The notes under the pieces were generated by a model. The model had not been told where the DNA came from. It saw only the letters and a program-made list of their open reading frames with translations, and did no database searches. A program made the translations under genes and the position numbers. This document shows, in pieces, positions 59,442-64,000 of a stretch of DNA of 64,000 nucleotides. Origin of the DNA: Parabacteroides faecis (GTDB taxonomy: Bacteria > Bacteroidota > Bacteroidia > Bacteroidales > Tannerellaceae). Location of the stretch: NCBI RefSeq assembly GCF_014647375.1, contig NZ_BMPB01000004.1, positions 1 to 64,000 on the forward strand, read 5' to 3'. The stretch's first letter is position 1; each line of letters starts with the position of its first letter.

Positions 59442-59678
59442 TTATGTTGGGATGATGAAAGATGCTGATAATGAGCCTGTATAGATCGTGTTTTGGTAAA
59501 CCTGCTGAACGTCCAGGTCATCACTACAAGCGACAAGGCAAAAAAGGAGGCAAGTATGCAGCTGCATACAAACTGCCGAATTCATGAAATTGACCGCATC
59601 GTTACTAACTCCGACTGACAGGTCGAACACTGCCGGCACAAAGAGAAAAATGATCAGAAAGAGATAGAATGTCTCCAT
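59442..59678 (-). pseudogene. Truncated inorganic phosphate transporter (PiT family), N-terminal remnant
   Basis: The first 36 codons (59571-59678) resemble the N-terminal helix and conserved motif of Bacteroidales PiT phosphate permeases: a hydrophobic helix, then VFDLSVGVSNDAVNFMNSAV with the hallmark NDAVNF. Intact PiT proteins are several hundred residues; here similarity stops abruptly and the frame runs 42 further unrelated codons. Other frames of the tail give no continuation. The break may come from deletion or insertion of the neighbouring islet. Not likely functional. Confidence 0.65.
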
Positions 59679-59863
59679 AATTGCTTGTTATGTATTTGGT
59701 TGCAAAGGTCTGAAACAAATATTGCGCAATAAGGACATAGATGTTACAAGTCGAACTATACCCACACAGAAACAGTTGAATAAAAAAATAATGTTATCGA
59801 ACTAAGGGATTTTCTTTATATTCGCGACTCTTATTATAAGAACATTGTTAATCTTGCTCACAC

Positions 59864-60424
59864 TTGGGAGAGAATCGGGACGATATCATACAGTGGGTTT
59901 GTGAAATGGCCTTATCGAATTCGCAGACCGCTCTAAAATCGCTTTACATGGCCTATTTCGGTCCGCTAATGCGATTTACGGGCATGTATGTCTCATCGCC
60001 GGCAGAAGCCGAAGAGATTGTTTCCGATACCTTCTTAGCTATCTGGGACAACCGCAAGCAACTTCCCGGTATCTCCAATTTCGATTCTTACATTTATACG
60101 GTAGCCCGCCACAAAGCGATCAGCTATTATCGTAAACAGCACATGGAGCAGGTATCGCTGGACGAAATCTCCATCGACCTTTTCACCTCGACCGAAACGA
60201 CTCCCGAAGAGGAGCTTATCAGCCAGGAAGGGATCCGCCGCCTGAACCTGGCGATCGACTCGCTGCCCGCTAAATGCAAGATGGCTTTCAAACTCGTCCG
60301 CGAAGACAAGCTCAAATATAAAGAAGTGGCTGCCATCCTCGACATCTCCGTCAAAACACTGGAAGCACACTTGGCGAATGCCGTCCGCAAACTGCGGGAA
60401 ACACTTGCCGACGATTGCATCTGA
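59864..60424 (+). CDS. ECF-type RNA polymerase sigma factor
   Basis: Up to 186 residues. Region 2 has YFGPLMRFTGMYVSSPAEAEEIVSDTFLAIWDN (read in two parts) and the DSYIYTVARHKAISYYRK segment; region 4 is SLPAKCKMAFKLVREDKLKY followed by EVAAILDISVKTLEAHLANA. The 186-aa form needs a TTG start with no clear ribosome site; an ATG at 59906 would give 172 residues and keeps both regions. It belongs to the FecI-like group and is followed by fecR and a SusC receptor, the usual cell-surface signalling unit. Confidence 0.9.
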   Translation: MGENRDDIIQWVCEMALSNSQTALKSLYMAYFGPLMRFTGMYVSSPAEAEEIVSDTFLAIWDNRKQLPGISNFDSYIYTVARHKAISYYRKQHMEQVSLDEISIDLFTSTETTPEEELISQEGIRRLNLAIDSLPAKCKMAFKLVREDKLKYKEVAAILDISVKTLEAHLANAVRKLRETLADDCI

Positions 60425-60540
60425 AAAGCAACACTCCGGCAGGAAACAAAAGTTCCATTAAGTGAAATTTTTTATCTTTTTCTCATTTCGACTAAGGGGA
60501 TTCTCATTTCCCTGCGACTATACATATAGAAACACACAGA

Positions 60541-61533
60541 ATGGAAAACAGAATAAACCATATAATCGCACGTGTCCTGAGTGGAGAAAGTTCTTCGGAT
60601 GACATCCTTTCGCTAAGCGAATGGCTGAACGAAAACGAAAAGAACCGGGACGAATTCCGACGGCTCAAGAATTATTGGGATGCGGATGTCGCTTTCAAAC
60701 ATTCCGTCGCCCCTGCTTTCTCGGCCGACAAACTGCAACAAAAGATCAATGTACAAAAGAGGCAGACTTTCCGGCGGCAATTATGGAGAAACGCCATTCC
60801 ACTAATTGCCGCTGCCTGTTTGCTTTTCATTTTCTCAACAGGCTTTTTCCTTTATAATACAAATGACCGTACATCCGAATACTACACCTTGCTGACGGAC
60901 GAACATAAGTCTAACTTCACGATGGAAGACGGAACCGTCATCACATTGAACAAGAACAGCCGCCTAAGCTATTCCGACAAATACGGAAAAGACAGCCGCA
61001 GCGTCAAATTGGAAGGTGAAGCCTATTTCGAAGTGGCAAAAGATTCAGGCAAGCCCTTCCAAATAGAGATGAACGGTGCCTCTATCACCGTATTGGGCAC
61101 GCACTTCAACGTGAAAGCAGATGCAGAATCCGACGATATCACAGCAACCCTAGTGGAAGGTTCCATCCGTTTCGAAGGTGCAAAACAAAATATCGTGATG
61201 ACTCCGAACCAGCAACTAACTTTTAGCCGGTCGACAAACAAGGTTGATGTCAAACATGTTGATACAGATTCTTTTACTTCTTGGAAAGACGGTCTGTTGA
61301 AATATAAATCGATTCCGTTCATCGAACTTATCAAAGAGCTGCAGAGTACTTATAAAGTAGAAATCCAGATCGACAGTCAGGAACTGAAAAAAACAGCCGT
61401 GACCGTCTCCGGGACTTTCAGTCAAGAACAAAGCATCGAGCAGATCCTAAAAGTCATTTCCCGTAGCCTACCTATCCGGTGGCACAATAGCGACGGAGTT
61501 TATTACATACAATATGCAACACTTAAAAGATAA
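60541..61533 (+). CDS. FecR family anti-sigma factor
   Basis: 330 residues: cytoplasmic N-terminal domain (ILSLSEWLNENEKNRDEFRR) that binds the sigma factor, one membrane helix near 83-105 (IPLIAAACLLFIFSTGFFLY), then a periplasmic FecR domain (FTMEDGTVITLNKNSRLSYS, SVKLEGEAYFEVAKDSGKPF) and a C-terminal DUF4974-type part (IPFIELIKELQSTYKVEIQI). It conveys receptor occupancy to the sigma factor. Placed 116 bases after the sigma gene. Confidence 0.93.
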   Translation: MENRINHIIARVLSGESSSDDILSLSEWLNENEKNRDEFRRLKNYWDADVAFKHSVAPAFSADKLQQKINVQKRQTFRRQLWRNAIPLIAAACLLFIFSTGFFLYNTNDRTSEYYTLLTDEHKSNFTMEDGTVITLNKNSRLSYSDKYGKDSRSVKLEGEAYFEVAKDSGKPFQIEMNGASITVLGTHFNVKADAESDDITATLVEGSIRFEGAKQNIVMTPNQQLTFSRSTNKVDVKHVDTDSFTSWKDGLLKYKSIPFIELIKELQSTYKVEIQIDSQELKKTAVTVSGTFSQEQSIEQILKVISRSLPIRWHNSDGVYYIQYATLKR

Positions 61534-61566
61534 TGCCTATGAAGTAGCACCAGTGTTAACCTTAAT

Positions 61567-61660
61567 AAACCGGTCATACCTAAGAATACAACCGGTTTAA
61601 AATCATTAAATTTAATTTTCCGCTTCGTCCGCTCCGCGACCAAACATTGTGGATGAAGCG
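61567..61660 (+). promoter_or_regulatory. Two hairpins in the fecR-susC leader
   Basis: AAACCGGT (61567-61574) with ACCGGTTT (61591-61598), and CGCTTCGTCC (61621-61630) with GGATGAAGCG (61651-61660, one G-T pair). Neither is followed by a proper T tract; the first is followed by A/T-rich DNA. They lie in the 158-base gap between fecR and the receptor and may set the relative expression of the two. Confidence 0.35.
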
Positions 61661-61690
61661 AATTATCAATCTTTAAATCAGTACAAAAAT

Positions 61691-64000
61691 ATGGAAAATG
61701 TTTCGTATTACAAGTCTTTCTTACCCAAAGGTTTAAAAAAACTTTTTATAATTATGAGAATCACGATCATCTTACTATTCGTGGCTCTGTTTCAAACCGT
61801 AGCTGTGGAATCGTCTTATTCCCAGTCTGCAACTATATCACTCAAAGCAGAGCAAATATCCCTTACGGATCTATTCACCCAAATAGAAAAGCAAAGCGAA
61901 TTTCTTTTCTTTTATGTGGATGAAGAAGTTAAAAACGTACAGGTTAGCGTCCAAGTAAAAAGTCGTTCAATCGACGATGTTTTAACACTGGCTTTGGCCA
62001 AAACAGATTTGACTTATAAGATCAATGATCGTAACATCAACATTATCCGCAAAAACTATGCTATCCAACAACAAACCAAACGCATTACAGGTAAAGTTAT
62101 TGACAGTAATGGCGAACCAATTATCGGAGCTAATGTGGTGGAGAAAGGTACTACTAATGGATCTATCACTGATCTTGAAGGTACCTTCAAGATCAGTGTG
62201 GCATCAAATGCCACACTATCTATATCGTATATTGGATATAAATCAACAGATATAAAAATAGACACACGCAGTTCATATGAGATCATACTTAACGAAGACT
62301 CTGAAGCATTGGACGAAATTGTTGTAATTGGCTACGGTACAGCGCGCAAGATTGACTTGACCGGTTCAACATCTTCTTTAGGTGGTGATAAACTTAGAAT
62401 GAAAAGTACACCCCAACTTTCCAGCCAGCTACAAGGACAAATGGCCGGTGTACAGATCACACGTTCCAGCGGTGACCCATCAGCCGGAGCAACCATCCGT
62501 GTGCGCGGTATTACGACCATGTCAACTAATGATCCATTGGTAATCGTGGACGGTGTACCAGGAACTCTTACAGATATCGCTCCTGAAGATGTAAAAGACA
62601 TCCAAGTATTGAAAGACGCTGCTTCAGCAGCTATTTATGGTTCACGTGCAGCTGCCGGTGTTATTTTGGTTACAACCAAACGTGCCAAAAATAAGGAATT
62701 CCATCTTTCATATAATGGAGAATATGGCATCAATACACCAACAACCAAACCTAAATTTGCCAATGCAGTACAATGGATGAAAGGACTTAACGAATTAGCA
62801 TTCAATGATGGAGCTTCTTCTCCTCATTCATTGTATTCGGAAGATGTAATCAACAACTATGCACAACTGCGCGCCGAGGATCCTGATCGCTATGCAGACA
62901 CAGATTTTATGGATTTAGGTCTAAAAAGTAGCACACATCACCAACGTCATTCTCTCTCACTTAGTGGTGGTACCGATAAGTTGAAAACGAACTTCAGCTT
63001 TAACTATTATGATTCAGAAGCTCTTATTAATACAAAAAACTATGAACGTTTTAACATCCGAACTAATAATGACTATACAATCAATAGCTGGATCCATGCA
63101 AATGTAGACTTGAACCTGCTTTATTCTAATGCAACTGAACCACATGCTAGTATCGGTGAACTGATGGAGCGTGCACCAATCTATAATGCTTACTGGTCAG
63201 ACGGACGCTTTGCCGATGGTAAAGATGGTGATAACCCTATTGCTCAGCGTGAATTAAGTGGATCAATGAAAAAGCAAAACTATCGGGTTGGTGGAAAATT
63301 GCAATTAGATCTTACTCCTATAGAAGGACTGACTCTAACAGCAATCGTTGCCCCTCAATACTCTTTCTATAAGGGAAAAGATCATAAAAAAAGGTATGAG
63401 GTCTACCGGATTACTGGTGATCCGATTCCCGGAACCTTTTATTCTTCAACCAGTCTTAGCGAAAGTCGTAACGATAATCATAGTTTAACAAAGCAGTTTT
63501 ACGCAAACTATAAACTACAATTAAAACGCCATTCTATCGGACTAATGGCCGGTTACGAAGATTATTCTTACAAATGGGAAGAAGAAGGTGCTTCACGTAC
63601 TAACTATAGTTTGGTAAATTTCCCTTATTTGAATTTAGGTCCTGAAGATTATCAATTTAATAGTGGAAAAGCTGGACATAATGCCTATCGTTCGTTCTTC
63701 GGTCGTATCATGTACTCATGGGCGGATCGCTATATACTACAAGCTAATATCCGTTCCGATGGCTCCTCCCGTTTTGCTGATGGTCATCGTTGGGGTACGT
63801 TCCCATCTGTCAGCGCTGGATGGGTCATCTCTGAAGAGCCCTGGTTTAATAAGAGTGTTATCGATTTACTAAAACTACGTGGTTCTATCGGACAATTAGG
63901 AAATGAACGTATTGGTTCAGAATTCCCATATCAAGCCAAATTGACATTCGGTACAGGTTTTATACCTAATGCTTCTACTGGAGTTTCCGATGTTGTACAG
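61691..64000 (+). CDS. SusC/RagA TonB-dependent receptor with STN domain (cut off by window end)
   Basis: Open frame from ATG at 61691 through the window end (770 codons, no stop). After the membrane signal (about 18-45) comes the STN domain (ISLTDLFTQIEKQSEFLFFY, about 56-75), which contacts the FecR protein. A carboxypeptidase-regulatory-like part follows (RITGKVIDSNGEPIIGANVV, about 131-150), then the TonB box and plug (LDEIVVIGYGTARKIDLTGS, near 212-231) with VRGITTM and YGSRAAAGVILVTTK. The early barrel follows. With the ECF sigma and FecR it makes a trans-envelope signalling system; a susD gene is expected just outside the window. Confidence 0.95.
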   Translation, partial: MENVSYYKSFLPKGLKKLFIIMRITIILLFVALFQTVAVESSYSQSATISLKAEQISLTDLFTQIEKQSEFLFFYVDEEVKNVQVSVQVKSRSIDDVLTLALAKTDLTYKINDRNINIIRKNYAIQQQTKRITGKVIDSNGEPIIGANVVEKGTTNGSITDLEGTFKISVASNATLSISYIGYKSTDIKIDTRSSYEIILNEDSEALDEIVVIGYGTARKIDLTGSTSSLGGDKLRMKSTPQLSSQLQGQMAGVQITRSSGDPSAGATIRVRGITTMSTNDPLVIVDGVPGTLTDIAPEDVKDIQVLKDAASAAIYGSRAAAGVILVTTKRAKNKEFHLSYNGEYGINTPTTKPKFANAVQWMKGLNELAFNDGASSPHSLYSEDVINNYAQLRAEDPDRYADTDFMDLGLKSSTHHQRHSLSLSGGTDKLKTNFSFNYYDSEALINTKNYERFNIRTNNDYTINSWIHANVDLNLLYSNATEPHASIGELMERAPIYNAYWSDGRFADGKDGDNPIAQRELSGSMKKQNYRVGGKLQLDLTPIEGLTLTAIVAPQYSFYKGKDHKKRYEVYRITGDPIPGTFYSSTSLSESRNDNHSLTKQFYANYKLQLKRHSIGLMAGYEDYSYKWEEEGASRTNYSLVNFPYLNLGPEDYQFNSGKAGHNAYRSFFGRIMYSWADRYILQANIRSDGSSRFADGHRWGTFPSVSAGWVISEEPWFNKSVIDLLKLRGSIGQLGNERIGSEFPYQAKLTFGTGFIPNASTGVSDVVQ

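Overview
The window looks like a chromosomal segment of a Bacteroidales gut commensal, most likely Parabacteroides. Supporting evidence: promoters of the Bacteroidetes form TTTG-N19/21-TAnnTTTG, two SusC/RagA receptors (one with SusD), many lipoproteins of Bacteroidales-type families (DUF4251, DUF6089, DUF6242), an ECF sigma/FecR pair, and two giant surface proteins ending in the DUF6383-type C-terminal domain seen in Parabacteroides S-layer-like glycoproteins. Genus assignment is inference.

Layout. 0.1-3.7 kb: iron/cobalamin-type ABC permease and ATPase, then a MATE exporter. 3.7-8.6 kb: DUF4251 and beta-propeller lipoproteins, a GroES-like protein and an NfnAB-type flavin oxidoreductase pair. 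8.6-9.9 kb: a candidate small RNA, a HepT/MntA toxin-antitoxin pair and a Gly-Leu-Gly tRNA operon. 9.9-12.9 kb: pyrE-SRPBCC-argH-lipoprotein operon. 12.9-21.7 kb: two S-layer-like genes, each preceded by a 203-bp inverted-repeat cassette and followed by a conserved structured 3' UTR. 21.7-24.8 kb: comF, recX and prmC facing ribD. 24.9-32.7 kb: envelope-biogenesis block (DUF6242, DUF6089, uppS, bamA, two ompH/skp, murI). 32.7-36.8 kb: VanX-like dipeptidase, YccF, M23 peptidase, two META-domain lipoproteins and an unknown secreted protein. 36.9-44.4 kb: an operon of a DUF4469-type HU-like protein, SusC, SusD and a lipoprotein, with a probable invertible promoter upstream. 44.4-52.5 kb: unknown lipoprotein, MG2/TonB-plug protein, sensor kinase, NamZ-type muramidase, a 60-aa protein and an HD hydrolase. 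52.6-58.4 kb: lptD, asnA-ung, tRNA-Arg, DoxX. 58.4-59.7 kb: a small islet with an XRE regulator next to a truncated phosphate-transporter gene. 59.8-64 kb: ECF sigma, FecR and a SusC receptor cut off by the window end.

Main discoveries. (1) Three inverted-repeat cassettes look like invertible promoters: one before each S-layer-like gene (both 203 bp, arms related to each other) and one before the DUF4469-SusCD operon. In the third, the visible orientation fires the promoter straight into a 17-bp terminator hairpin built around the recombination arm. In all three the promoter-like element points away from the gene, so this sequence may show the OFF state. (2) Both S-layer-like mRNAs end in a similar RNA fold whose closing stem shows three compensatory base-pair changes. 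(3) Four intergenic regions hold degenerate tandem arrays with an exact 22- or 23-bp period, each with its own sequence and mostly built of short palindromes. I do not recognise this class. (4) Smaller points include a candidate sRNA at 8.7 kb, a strong hairpin in the lptD leader, and a minus-strand terminator at 12.9 kb that suits OFF-state transcription from the first cassette.
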